A stretch of 64,000 nt of DNA. It comes from Gracilariopsis chorda (lineage: Eukaryota > Rhodophyta > Florideophyceae > Gracilariales > Gracilariaceae). Under the pieces are notes generated by a model that saw only the letters and a program-made list of their open reading frames with translations, had not been told where the DNA came from and made no database searches. This document shows positions 10,782 to 19,526 of this stretch, one piece after another; position 1 is the stretch's first letter; each line of letters opens with the position of its first letter. The position numbers and the translations under genes were made by a program. The DNA lies in NCBI GenBank assembly GCA_003194525.1, contig NBIV01000082.1, positions 1 through 64,000 on the forward strand, in the 5' to 3' direction.

Positions 10782-11596
10782 TGCAACGCCCCAAAGGGGA
10801 GAAACATCGAAAGACGTTCGGGATCTTTCCTCCGTGGAGGTGAACCCAGTTGGGTAGAGCCCTTCTAGGGGTGGCACAGCGGAGCCAGTTTGTAAGACCG
10901 AGGCCACCCTTCGCGACTAGCGCAAGAGGGTTTAGGACAAGAATCCGTATCCGCGAGAGCGGGAATGCGTCCTCGCCAGAGGTAGGTTTCCACGTAAGTG
11001 GGGGTGTGCGAGCGGATACGCACACGAGAGCCGCGGATAGCGGGAGGTGCTACCCTGAAAAGGGGAAAAGGAAGGGCGATGAGGAGGAAGAGAGGACGAA
11101 GTGAGTCGCGAGAGCGACAGGGACGAACGGCGATGCCGGTAACAATATCCCTATACAGGGCGAAACACCAATGCAATTGGAATAATATGACTCCCAGTGA
11201 TGGGTCCCTTTAGATGTGCAAGGGGGTTAGATGTCCCGTGGTTCACGGCGTTTCCCTCCAAGGAGGAGTAGAGCACGCGCGCAAGCGGTAACAACTAGAG
11301 CCAATTCCCCAGGTTAAGGTCCCTTTTTGGGGAATGTTTACTGGTGCGACGGCAGTGCGCCGTCGCACTAAGTACTTGCTTCCCTGAAATGGGTGTGAAA
11401 ATAATAAATAAAATCAAGTAAAATACTCCACATTTCGTGGCAACATCCACTACTGTGGCCAACCGCCAATTGACCCAAAACCGTGTCCCACGTGTCCATA
11501 CCCACCATTGTGGGGCGTAGTTCATATACACACTACACAACCGATAATATCGGGAAAACAATCAAGTACCAGGAATCCCTCCCTGGGGGCGTTGCA
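10782..11596 (-). repeat. 5' LTR of the chromovirus
   Basis: Right LTR, 815 bp, upstream of gag on the minus strand. It has the same 10-bp inverted termini as the left LTR. The element's promoter and polyadenylation signals must lie here, but none could be pinned down. Differences from the left LTR are a scatter of substitutions and five one-base homopolymer additions. Confidence 0.95.
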
Positions 11597-12467
11597 CTTC
11601 AGGTTCTAAAAACTGGTTCAATTTCCACTACCAAATGAAAGAGCGCCGCATAGGTTCTGCATTTTAGTTAAAACTACCACGCCGAGAGTGATAAAAGTTC
11701 TTAGAATTGTTTTTTCTAACTCGCCTGTCGTGTAAAGTAGATGGTTGTACTAGTATTTGTAACATGATTGATGACGCAAGGAAGGAAAACAAATAAAAAA
11801 GCTGTATGCTTTAAAAGAAGCTGAGTTAGACAAGATGCACGAGCGAAACTTCGTGCCGAAACTTTGTACAATTGGTCATGCTTTGTTGTTGAAGCATTGC
11901 CATTTGTATGTTTTGGTAACTGCGTGAAGGTTTTTTTCTGGACGGTGCTAAGTGACCAAAAACCAGCAAGGCTATATTTGCTCCTGTGTTTTCTTTTTGT
12001 CAATCTTGGGATCTTCCAAATTACTAGGGACGTGAAATGGGGGACGTTATGTTCCGAACTTGATCAGATGAACGAATGTTTAGACTAAAACTTGATTGTG
12101 CGGGGAAACAAGATTCGGCACAAGTTTTTGGCTGCCTCTTTCTTCTGTGGAGGCGCGCTATACTTTGTCACTTTTATAGACAACTAACGCTCCGATCAGC
12201 TGCGCAATACCGGAGAGTTCTCAAGTGTCTCTTGCACTTAAGATAGGCGTTTTTCACACCCCACTCCGGGTGTTCGAATGCAACTCTGCATTCCTCACGA
12301 CGAGCATCTCTCTGCGACCTTCCATTCATGTCGCGCTCGTTTTCGATTGTGCGATGTAGCGTAATGCTGCATCACTTGCATTCAACAAGCACCCGCTTTA
12401 TCTCGCATCGTGTCTACGCCTTCAACGTATTCATGACAATCTAATCCACAACAGTAGAGCACAATAG
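11597..12467. other. Intergenic, no gene recognised
   Basis: AT-richer sequence between the two mobile elements. The small frames here show no domain and no support from either side. Confidence 0.5.
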
Positions 12468-12485
12468 TGGGTGCATGCAGAAATC
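12468..12485 (+). repeat. Left terminal or subterminal inverted repeat of the PIF element
   Basis: Perfect 18-bp match to the reverse complement of 15019-15036. Confidence 0.7.
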
Positions 12486-12563
12486 GCCAGTTGGCCTTCT
12501 GGTCAAATGTAAGCCAATAAATAAAGGCCAAGTCCGCACCAATTTGGTCGGCTGCACGCCAGA

Positions 12564-12610
12564 TTTGGCGATCAGAATGGACCCTCCGAGGGTCCATTCT
12601 GATCGCCAAA
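12564..12610. repeat. Perfect palindrome, 22-bp arms, 3-nt spacer
   Basis: Arms at 12564-12585 and 12589-12610 are exact reverse complements around CCG. The sequence lies just upstream of the transposase start and could form a stable hairpin or a dimeric transposase-binding site. A near copy of one arm is found at 1318-1343. Confidence 0.9.
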
Positions 12611-12649
12611 CCGTCCGCCAAACCTTGTCCTACCGTAAGACCGCTCCGA

Positions 12650-13840
12650 ATGGTCTCGAGAATCCACAAAGCTGCTGTTTCGGCTTGTGTTGCCGCCTAC
12701 TCAACGATACTTGCGTGCTCACATATATTAACCAAACGCCGAAAACGGGCAAGGCGTTCTCATCATTCGGCTTACCACACCCGTCGTGGCCTCCTACATC
12801 CCAGATACATTCATCAACCAACACCATGGCAGCAAATTCTCCTCCATGGCACTGACCAAGATTTTATCATAACAACCAACTTTACCATAAGTCTTTTACT
12901 CAACGATATGCTTCCACTTTTCTCCAATGCGCGCACACAATCTACATTCAATAGTCCGTATCGAAGGACGCATTCATCGCAAGGAAGGAAGCCCTTATTA
13001 CAGAGCGTAGATTTATTGGGAATGGCATTGTACTACTTGAAATCCTCATCTAAAGCATATCAACTCTGCCCGTTGTTTGGTGTAGTTCCATCATCTCTCG
13101 GGGTCTGGTTGGATTACGCCCTACATGTGCTTCTTAAAGCAACAAAAGCAGACAAACAAGACCGGCTTGGTGTGCGCTGGCCGTCCTTTGACGAACAAAA
13201 AGAATTTGCAGCACTTTTGGAGAACAACAGACACTTTGGTACGCTGCTTAAAGGCGTTTTTGCTGTGACAGACGCAGGCCGTTTCAAGTGCCAGGAATAT
13301 GGAGATCGTCATTTACAGAATGCGTACTACGAAGGATACACGCAACAAGTAGAGGTTACTAATCTTTTTGTGTTTAACTTTCATGGAGAGATAATACACG
13401 CCGCCATAAACTTCCCGGGGAGCTGGCACGACACAAGGCTTGCTGGACTTTCTGGTCTGTACTACCCTAAACTTTCAGACACTATGACACCTCCAGGGAT
13501 GGCTATACTAGGTGATTCCGCTTTTGTCAACAACACGAAATGCACTAATGGAAAGATTATTAGAGCAAGGAAACCGAACGAAACGCGCAACATTCCTGAA
13601 CCGAAAGCACTGGCTGCCATAGACCTTATTATGCAACGCATTATGCCAAGTGAGCGGCAGAGTGCTGAGTGGGGTACAAGTGCTATCAAAGGTCCATTTG
13701 GTCGCCTTAAGGCAACCTTAACAACGGATTCCAACAGAAGAGCTATCATAATTGACCTGGCCGTACGTTTAATTAACTTTAAGACGCGCACAATGGGAAG
13801 AAATCAAATCGCAAACACGTATATATCTTGTGATCAGTGA
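12650..13840 (+). CDS. PIF/Harbinger DDE transposase
   Basis: 396 codons. The C-terminal half matches the DDE superfamily-4 nuclease. The first acidic residue is probably D in AVTDAGRFKC, then comes NAYYEGYTQQVEVTNLFVFN with the characteristic NFPGSWHDTRL. The second is D in ILGDSAFVN and the third is E in RQSAEWGTSAIKGPFGRLK. All three catalytic positions appear present, so the enzyme may be active. It cuts and reinserts the element, usually with a Myb-like partner that binds DNA. Here that partner is broken. The N-terminal 60 residues are basic and poorly conserved-looking, so the real start could be a later Met. Confidence 0.85.
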   Translation: MVSRIHKAAVSACVAAYSTILACSHILTKRRKRARRSHHSAYHTRRGLLHPRYIHQPTPWQQILLHGTDQDFIITTNFTISLLLNDMLPLFSNARTQSTFNSPYRRTHSSQGRKPLLQSVDLLGMALYYLKSSSKAYQLCPLFGVVPSSLGVWLDYALHVLLKATKADKQDRLGVRWPSFDEQKEFAALLENNRHFGTLLKGVFAVTDAGRFKCQEYGDRHLQNAYYEGYTQQVEVTNLFVFNFHGEIIHAAINFPGSWHDTRLAGLSGLYYPKLSDTMTPPGMAILGDSAFVNNTKCTNGKIIRARKPNETRNIPEPKALAAIDLIMQRIMPSERQSAEWGTSAIKGPFGRLKATLTTDSNRRAIIIDLAVRLINFKTRTMGRNQIANTYISCDQ

Positions 13841-13976
13841 GCGCGGGACGCAGCCTGAGGAGCTAAGTGCGCGAATGCGAGCGCCAGCGAGCTTTAAGGC
13901 GCACTTTGCCAGCAAAGCAAGGCCCCGCGCGAGCGAAAGCTCTGCGACTTTCGATAAAGAACGAACGATTTTGTTA

Positions 13977-14824
13977 CTAAGAATTTTCCCTCTGCACTGT
14001 CGAAGAGAGCGTTCCCACTAAAGCCTGAACGGCGGCATTGAGTCCCACAATCATCGTTTTCGTGTCCGTCATGGATTCGTTAACTGTCTTCTTTAGATCT
14101 GCGACTTCTTTCTGCACTACCTGTTGAATGATAACCTCCTGGTTCTGCATTGTGCTCGATATTGGGTCCGGTACCGACATAGAAGTGGCTATTATGGCCA
14201 TAAACTTGGTCATACTCTCAATATTACTGGTCATAATATGTTCCGTTTTGGGCTTCTTCGCGTGTAGTCTAGCTTGGGAAATAGGCCTACGTTTTTCGCA
14301 AACACCGATTCCTGCGTCACCTGGTTGCTTGTCACATCCACTGTCGTTCTGTGTGTAGGTTTCTTTTACATCGCTTTCTTCGTCTCCTAACAGTTTTGCT
14401 GCTATCGTACTCTGTATATCGCAAGCGATGTGTTTTGCTCGACAAACATTTGGTAGACAGGATGGGTCCCCTGTCGGTTGTTTTGCATTGCAGAATTTAT
14501 CAAACTTATTCTTGAGTGAATCTATATCTCGAGATGGTCGGAGGTTGGCTTTGCTACATAACTCAAATTCCTGCTAGAAAACCGCCCATATGTTTGCTCC
14601 AATAGGTTCCACCTTTTCCACAATGTCAAGAAGAGCAGTAACGTCGGTGCTGGTGTAGTTTGGAGCTCCTGAACGACCTTTGGTTGCTTTTTTGGTGACT
14701 TCTTGGCGGCTGCAGCATTGTTATCTACATTCTCTTTTTGGTTTTGAGAAGGCTGTGCTTGCTCATTATGGTTATGAGATTGGGAAAGAGAGGGAATAGA
14801 AAGGCTGGTATTGGCTTGTGCCAT
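13977..14824 (-). pseudogene. Myb-like partner protein of the PIF element, frameshifted
   Basis: The minus frame starts MAQANTSLSI with a Gln/Asn-rich leader. It then needs frame changes near 14630 and 14550. The Myb/SANT-like core (ALLDIVEKVEPIGANIWAVF) and the following DSLKNKFDKF, KQPTGDPSCLP and RAKHIACDI motifs match the trihelix/DUF6818-type proteins I know from PIF elements of oomycetes and algae. The tail at 14234-13977 is a coiled coil (QNQEVIIQQVVQKEVADLKK). In PIF elements this protein binds the ends and brings in the transposase. The breaks suggest it no longer functions, or that the assembly has errors. Confidence 0.7.
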
Positions 14825-15018
14825 GGTTGGGAAAGATGATGTAGAGAGCAGAAGGTTGATCTGAGATCATTTACGACGTGGTTATTATGGTGCCAAGCGA
14901 TGGAACTGAAAGGGTTTGGGTTGCTTCTTTGGCGCCAATATTTGGCGCGTTGGTTTGGCGGCCCATTTCTGAAGACAACAGGATAGGCGCCAAAATTCTG
15001 GTGGGCTGGCGTTCTGTT

Positions 15019-15036
15019 GATTTCTGCATGCACCCA
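15019..15036 (-). repeat. Right terminal or subterminal inverted repeat of the PIF element
   Basis: Reverse complement of 12468-12485, 18 of 18 bases. Confidence 0.7.
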
Positions 15037-15465
15037 GTATTGAGCCTGAATTTGAGTGCAAGTGGTGGCGACAATGATTGGTCAGTATTAATGAGTGCAT
15101 TCGTGACATTTGGCGCTTGGTGGCTGTGCGTTTTGATTGGTGTTCTGCACATGTTTGCCACTGCGAAAACCACGCTGTGTGGGTCACACAGCGTCGCTGT
15201 GCACAGCAACGACATCGCAACATACCGCCATCCGTGTGATACGATGCCGACCGCAGGAGGCCAATGTCGCCCCTTGCGAGGATTCAGTTTTGAACCTTGC
15301 ATCGCTTTTGATTGCATGTAGATAACGGTTAGGATTGCTATTGCTATCACACGCTCGTTCTTCTAGACGCCCACCGAGCAGCTTCCAAGTCTAAACATCG
15401 TGCCCCAACCTAACACTCCGCTGTCAGCATGACCTCTGTGTGAGAACAAATCTAATTGGCCTCCG

Positions 15466-17097
15466 ATGAATAGCACTGTTCCGCCCAAGTTCACCATGAA
15501 CTCACCCGACCAGCGCCCCCCCCGCAGCTTCACCACAACCTGTTTTTCTACGGCTCTCCACCTCGCCAAACCAACCGCCGCGCCAATTCCAACCTGCCAG
15601 CCCGTCGAACTGCCGCCTACAAACACCACTTCAGTCACATCGAACATCCCACTCTCCGCTGCCATGACTGCCTCGAAGACATGGCCCATACGCTCCGCTG
15701 GTCCTCACCGTCCTGGACTACCCTTGAGCACATCTCTTCTAAGGATTGTCCCGGGCTGCCCACGAAACGGTGAACCACCCGTACACTGGTTCAACAACCC
15801 ACCACCGTCACCTCCGTACACCCTCGATGCCGCCTATGACAACGCTTCAGCGTCTATCGTTTTGCCGGATCCCACGTTGAACCCAATCGCCGATCAGTGG
15901 TTCGATTTTGATGCACACCTTTCGCATCCTACTGCTTTCATATCATTTACGCTCACAGCCGGATCAAATCGCTACACAACTCATTTTTTGTTCAACCAGT
16001 TTTCCACACGCCACGGCGTGCTAACCGCCGCCTTGCTCGATGTGCACAACGTACCTGTAGCGCGTCTTACCATTGATTTCATTTACATTACGGCCTACTC
16101 TAGCTCTCAACTCTCCTCCTTCAAGAGGCCCTTCATCCCTCGTTTTATCGGTCACAGAGGAATGGGTTCATCCGGTCCCAACGCTCCCTGGCGCCCGCGT
16201 GAAAATTCTGTCGAGTCTTTCTTGGCCGCAACGCTGCTCAACCCCGCCGTCACCACCATTGAACTGGATGTGCAGCTAACTCGCGACGGCAAGGTTGTCG
16301 TTTTTCATGATTGGTTCTTTCGACCTCTTGACTCCGACGGCCATCCACTGCATGACAAGGAAAGCATCAGAATTGCTGTACATAACCTAACCTACCACCA
16401 GCTTAATGCGCTTTACCAAAATTCACATCCTGTCAGTGCTTCACTAACGCAGCAGCAGACAGATGTTCGACGAATTGCACAAGAGCGAAACATTGATCCC
16501 AAAGCCTTCGCCGTCAAGGTCTTCACCTTGGCCGAAGTCTGCTCCCTGCTACCACCTGATATCGGCATTCTTCTGGAAATCAAATACCCAGCACCCGATG
16601 TTCAGGAAGAGCTTGGCATACCCTATCCGGAGAAGAACCACTACGTCGATCTAGTGTTGGCAGACCTTCTCCAGTCGAATACCGGACATTCAGATATGGA
16701 AAGGCAGATTGCTTTTCTATCTTTCCATCCCGATATCTGCATGTTATTGTCCATGAAGCAGCATCGATTTCCTGTGTACTTTTCGCACTGCGAGACACTT
16801 GACAAGCCCTGCGACGAGTTTGACCCCAGAGCCATAGATCTCCGAGAGGGACTGCGCTTCGTTAAGTCCCAGGGTCTTGACGGTTTGATGATCTTCAACG
16901 AACTAATTGAACATAGGCCTGAGGCTGTTGCGGATATTGTTGCACAGGATGTTCCTATAATCACTTACGGAAAGAGCAACAAGTATTCTACTGTGGTAAT
17001 GAAGCAGTTTGAGAAAGGAATCCATGGTGTTATTGCGGACGATGTTGACGTGTTGATGGATGAGATGCAAGCTTTGACTTGCCAGCAGAAAGACTAG
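15466..17097 (+). CDS. Glycerophosphodiester phosphodiesterase, GDE1/GPCPD1 type
   Basis: 543 codons. The GDPD barrel begins at FIGHRGMGS (catalytic His), followed by ENSVESFLAA, the metal-binding ELDVQLTRDGK and VVFHDWFF (second His). Later come ILLEIKYP and a C-terminal ITYGKSNKY / GVIADDVDVL. The enzyme splits glycerophosphodiesters such as glycerophosphocholine to glycerol-3-phosphate and an alcohol. The region before the barrel (ARLTIDFIYITAY) resembles the beta-rich domain that precedes it in eukaryotic GDE1-like enzymes. The first 66 codons look unlike folded protein, so translation may start at Met-67 (15664). It converges on the Fes1-like gene with a 146-bp gap. Confidence 0.85.
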   Translation: MNSTVPPKFTMNSPDQRPPRSFTTTCFSTALHLAKPTAAPIPTCQPVELPPTNTTSVTSNIPLSAAMTASKTWPIRSAGPHRPGLPLSTSLLRIVPGCPRNGEPPVHWFNNPPPSPPYTLDAAYDNASASIVLPDPTLNPIADQWFDFDAHLSHPTAFISFTLTAGSNRYTTHFLFNQFSTRHGVLTAALLDVHNVPVARLTIDFIYITAYSSSQLSSFKRPFIPRFIGHRGMGSSGPNAPWRPRENSVESFLAATLLNPAVTTIELDVQLTRDGKVVVFHDWFFRPLDSDGHPLHDKESIRIAVHNLTYHQLNALYQNSHPVSASLTQQQTDVRRIAQERNIDPKAFAVKVFTLAEVCSLLPPDIGILLEIKYPAPDVQEELGIPYPEKNHYVDLVLADLLQSNTGHSDMERQIAFLSFHPDICMLLSMKQHRFPVYFSHCETLDKPCDEFDPRAIDLREGLRFVKSQGLDGLMIFNELIEHRPEAVADIVAQDVPIITYGKSNKYSTVVMKQFEKGIHGVIADDVDVLMDEMQALTCQQKD

Positions 17098-17243
17098 CTT
17101 TAGACGAACATGTTTGGCACTGTCATCTTGTAGTGGAAGAATGCTTGTGAATACATTTTGATTGTAAAGTAGACCCTAATGTTTGACTTGAGGATCACAT
17201 ATTTCATGGTTAGACTGTGTTACAGCTCAAGGAGGAATCCGTC

Positions 17244-18257
17244 CTAGTCCATCTGACTTGCCAACTCTCGGAGAAGATCGCGCAGATCATGGTCACTGCA
17301 TTTTGATACAAGAGAATCAATCACGTCTGGCAATTCCGGGGCGAGTCGCAACAAACCCATTTTGTCCGTCTCTATGAGTACACCTAATGCACCCACTGCG
17401 GCCTCTACATCTGCTACATCATCAACGTCAAGTTCTTCAATAGAAGCGGATAGAGATGCCACACAACTTTGGTCATCGAGTAGATCTCTCACAAAATCAG
17501 GATTACCCGTCTCTCTGGCATGCTGAAGGAAGAATCTCGCTCGTCTTCTGACCTGTGAGTTTTCGTCTGATAGAAGCGCGAGCAGACTGGCCGTTCCACC
17601 CACCTCTTTAAACTTATTCTGTACGGCCGGACTGGAGTGTCTAAGTAGAGCTGACGATGCCATAACGGCTTTTGCTCTCACTGCGCCAGTTTCGTCCTTC
17701 AATCCCTCTGCAAGAGCTTTGTGTCCGTCTCTTTCCATAACCAGTTCTTTCACCTCTTGCAAGTCGCGCATGGCGGATCCTATCACCCAGAACGCGGCAG
17801 CCCTCACCTCAGAAGATTCAGCCGCGGTAAGGTTCAGAACGGGCTCCAGTGCTCCCATTTTGTCGATGTTGATAGCGAAGTTCAGATCCATGAAGTACTC
17901 TTGAATGCCTTCCAGGATTTGGACGGTCGCACGTTGACTGGGTGTATCTTCGCGAAGGATTCGGATAAGCTCGTTAATTTCTGCGAAAGGGTCAGGGAAG
18001 GCTTGGTCAAGCCATGCACGGTCTTTGTCAAGCTGGTCTTGCGTTTTCTCGACTGCTTTCTGGCGACCCTCGTTGTTCAGAGAAGTGGGGTTGTCACTAT
18101 GCGCTGTGCTCCACTGCAGAAGTTTGTTCAAAGACGTGATGTCCTCGCCACTCAGAACTTTCTCCGCTTCTTTCTCTTGCTTCATTTTGTTGAGAGCTTC
18201 TAGCGCTGCAGAAGTAGCATCCGCGTCCGCCGTTGAGAGTGAATTCGATTGACTCAT
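17244..18257 (-). CDS. Fes1/HspBP1-like Hsp70 nucleotide-exchange factor
   Basis: 337 codons, full length for the family. The N-terminus has LNKLLQWSTAHSDN, the Fes1-type motif preceding the repeats. Armadillo-like helices then run from about residue 80 to the end (RAAAFWVIGSAMRDLQEVKE, LLALLSDENSQVRRRARFFL). Members bind the Hsp70 ATPase domain in the cytosol, speed ADP release and so free clients. No signal peptide or ER-retention tail is seen, favouring the cytosolic Fes1/HspBP1 type over the ER Sil1 type. The start is the only good Met, followed by an Ala/Ser-rich leader. Confidence 0.85.
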   Translation of the reverse strand: MSQSNSLSTADADATSAALEALNKMKQEKEAEKVLSGEDITSLNKLLQWSTAHSDNPTSLNNEGRQKAVEKTQDQLDKDRAWLDQAFPDPFAEINELIRILREDTPSQRATVQILEGIQEYFMDLNFAINIDKMGALEPVLNLTAAESSEVRAAAFWVIGSAMRDLQEVKELVMERDGHKALAEGLKDETGAVRAKAVMASSALLRHSSPAVQNKFKEVGGTASLLALLSDENSQVRRRARFFLQHARETGNPDFVRDLLDDQSCVASLSASIEELDVDDVADVEAAVGALGVLIETDKMGLLRLAPELPDVIDSLVSKCSDHDLRDLLRELASQMD

Positions 18258-19526
18258 GATGTATAGGGATTACTGGAATGGTCAAGCGCGGCTTGGTTTC
18301 TCGACTCCGACTGTGAAATGCTGTCCGAAATTCCTTCAGTCCAGGTTACGGCACCTGTATCCTTGTATATCTGCTTGAGAGTCCGCACCTTTCGGAGCAG
18401 GCGGCTACATGTCTGTTCCAGCGCTTCGATGTCGAAGAAGTCTAGAAACGACTAGAAATATCCACTACCCAACACCATCATTTTAAAAAAAAAGGTGAAG
18501 CAAAATCACGCTGCTTAAATAAGGGGTTCGAGCGAAGGATCGCGATTGGCGTTGAACGCGACGATGGGTGAGGGGCTAGCTTTCTAGATACCGAAGGTAG
18601 ATACTTGTATACGCGTTCGAATGGTTTTCGCTAATTTTACTTGACCTAAACATGCTGGTGTCCAAAGCGCGCTTTCTCTCTTTGTTCGGGGGACAAATTG
18701 ATACATAGGTAGGCTGCCATCATAAGGCCGTATCGCTGAAACGGCGTTAGCCGTGTAAAATCCGTATAGAGAGAGAGAGACGCGTAGAGCAACAAAGTCC
18801 GCTAGATGAAGGATGCAGTTGAATTTAACCCAAGCTACGACTCCACAAGGATGAAAGCATATGGTTTGTGCCACCCAGCCGCGAACCCTAGCAGGAGCAG
18901 TAGAGTACGCAATTCTTCACCTGGGAATTGCCTACCATTAGTTAGAACGTGCTATACTGGAATGTGTTTGGTGATAGATGAATACTCATGCCTTTTACCT
19001 TAAGGTTTCTCTTCATGATCAACTAAAAAACGGATAACATAGTGTGCTCACAGATTGGAGAGTTTGTCTGTTTGCTTTGCAGTATGCATTGCGTTGCGGT
19101 CGAATGAGATGTTTTGTGCGGAGCATAGACATACGATTCGTTCATATGCTATCCATACGGCTTCGGCATCTCCTTGTGCAATGAGGGCAAGAAGCGGAAA
19201 CGTATCGAACTATGCTGCGCAGGAAGCACCACTACGCTGCTTATACAAAAATATGGTTTAGACGACGAATGCAACGTATCCCGCATGATAAGTCTTATCC
19301 TTGACCCAGAGGTGGGTGGGCGCGAAGAAAATATGTGTATCCAAAAGCTGTAGGTGGTTGATCATACCCTTCTAACTTGAGTATGCCGATAGAGAAGGCA
19401 GGATATATCATGAGCACTAATATTATGCTGAACGCTTCCGCTTCATTCTTGAACTTGGCAGAGCGCTGTTTGATTCGAGGCGGCAAGGTATGCAAAGCAT
19501 GGTCGTCAAAAACAGCAAGCAGGTTG
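18258..19526. other. Intergenic, no gene recognised
   Basis: Separates the Fes1-like start from the IDH stop. It contains a short GA run near 18770. No domain was found in the small frames. Confidence 0.5.

Larger units (their letters stand above)
1957..11596 (-). mobile_element. Ty3/Gypsy LTR retrotransposon, chromovirus type, full length but mutated
   Basis: A 9,640-bp element read on the minus strand. Two long terminal repeats of 810 and 815 bp flank gag, protease, reverse transcriptase, RNase H and integrase, followed by a chromodomain. That domain order (integrase after RT/RNase H, chromodomain last) defines the chromovirus branch of Ty3/Gypsy. Chromodomains of this branch are known to bias integration to particular chromatin. 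The LTRs are almost identical, so insertion looks recent, yet pol is interrupted by several stops and frameshifts. I see no matching 5-bp target duplication: tgtgt precedes and cttca follows. Small hairpins cover the whole element. Confidence 0.95.
12468..15036. mobile_element. PIF/Harbinger DNA transposon
   Basis: An inverted repeat of 18 bp, TGGGTGCATGCAGAAATC at 12468-12485 and its reverse complement at 15019-15036, brackets a DDE transposase gene and a convergent Myb-like gene. That two-gene pair is the hallmark of PIF/Harbinger elements. Weaker similarity continues about nine bases outward (CACAATAG against CTCAATAC), so the true ends may lie slightly outside. I found no clear 3-bp target duplication; AGC occurs beside both weak outer ends. 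Confidence 0.75.

Noticed and set aside
2767-11000. CRISPR-like or tandem-array reading of the regularly spaced hairpins
   Set aside because: The hairpins differ in sequence, spacing is irregular, and they lie inside retroelement genes. There are no repeated spacer units.
14878-15321. 147-codon plus frame at the right edge of the PIF element
   Set aside because: Spans the element boundary and the inverted repeat; hydrophobic but domain-less.
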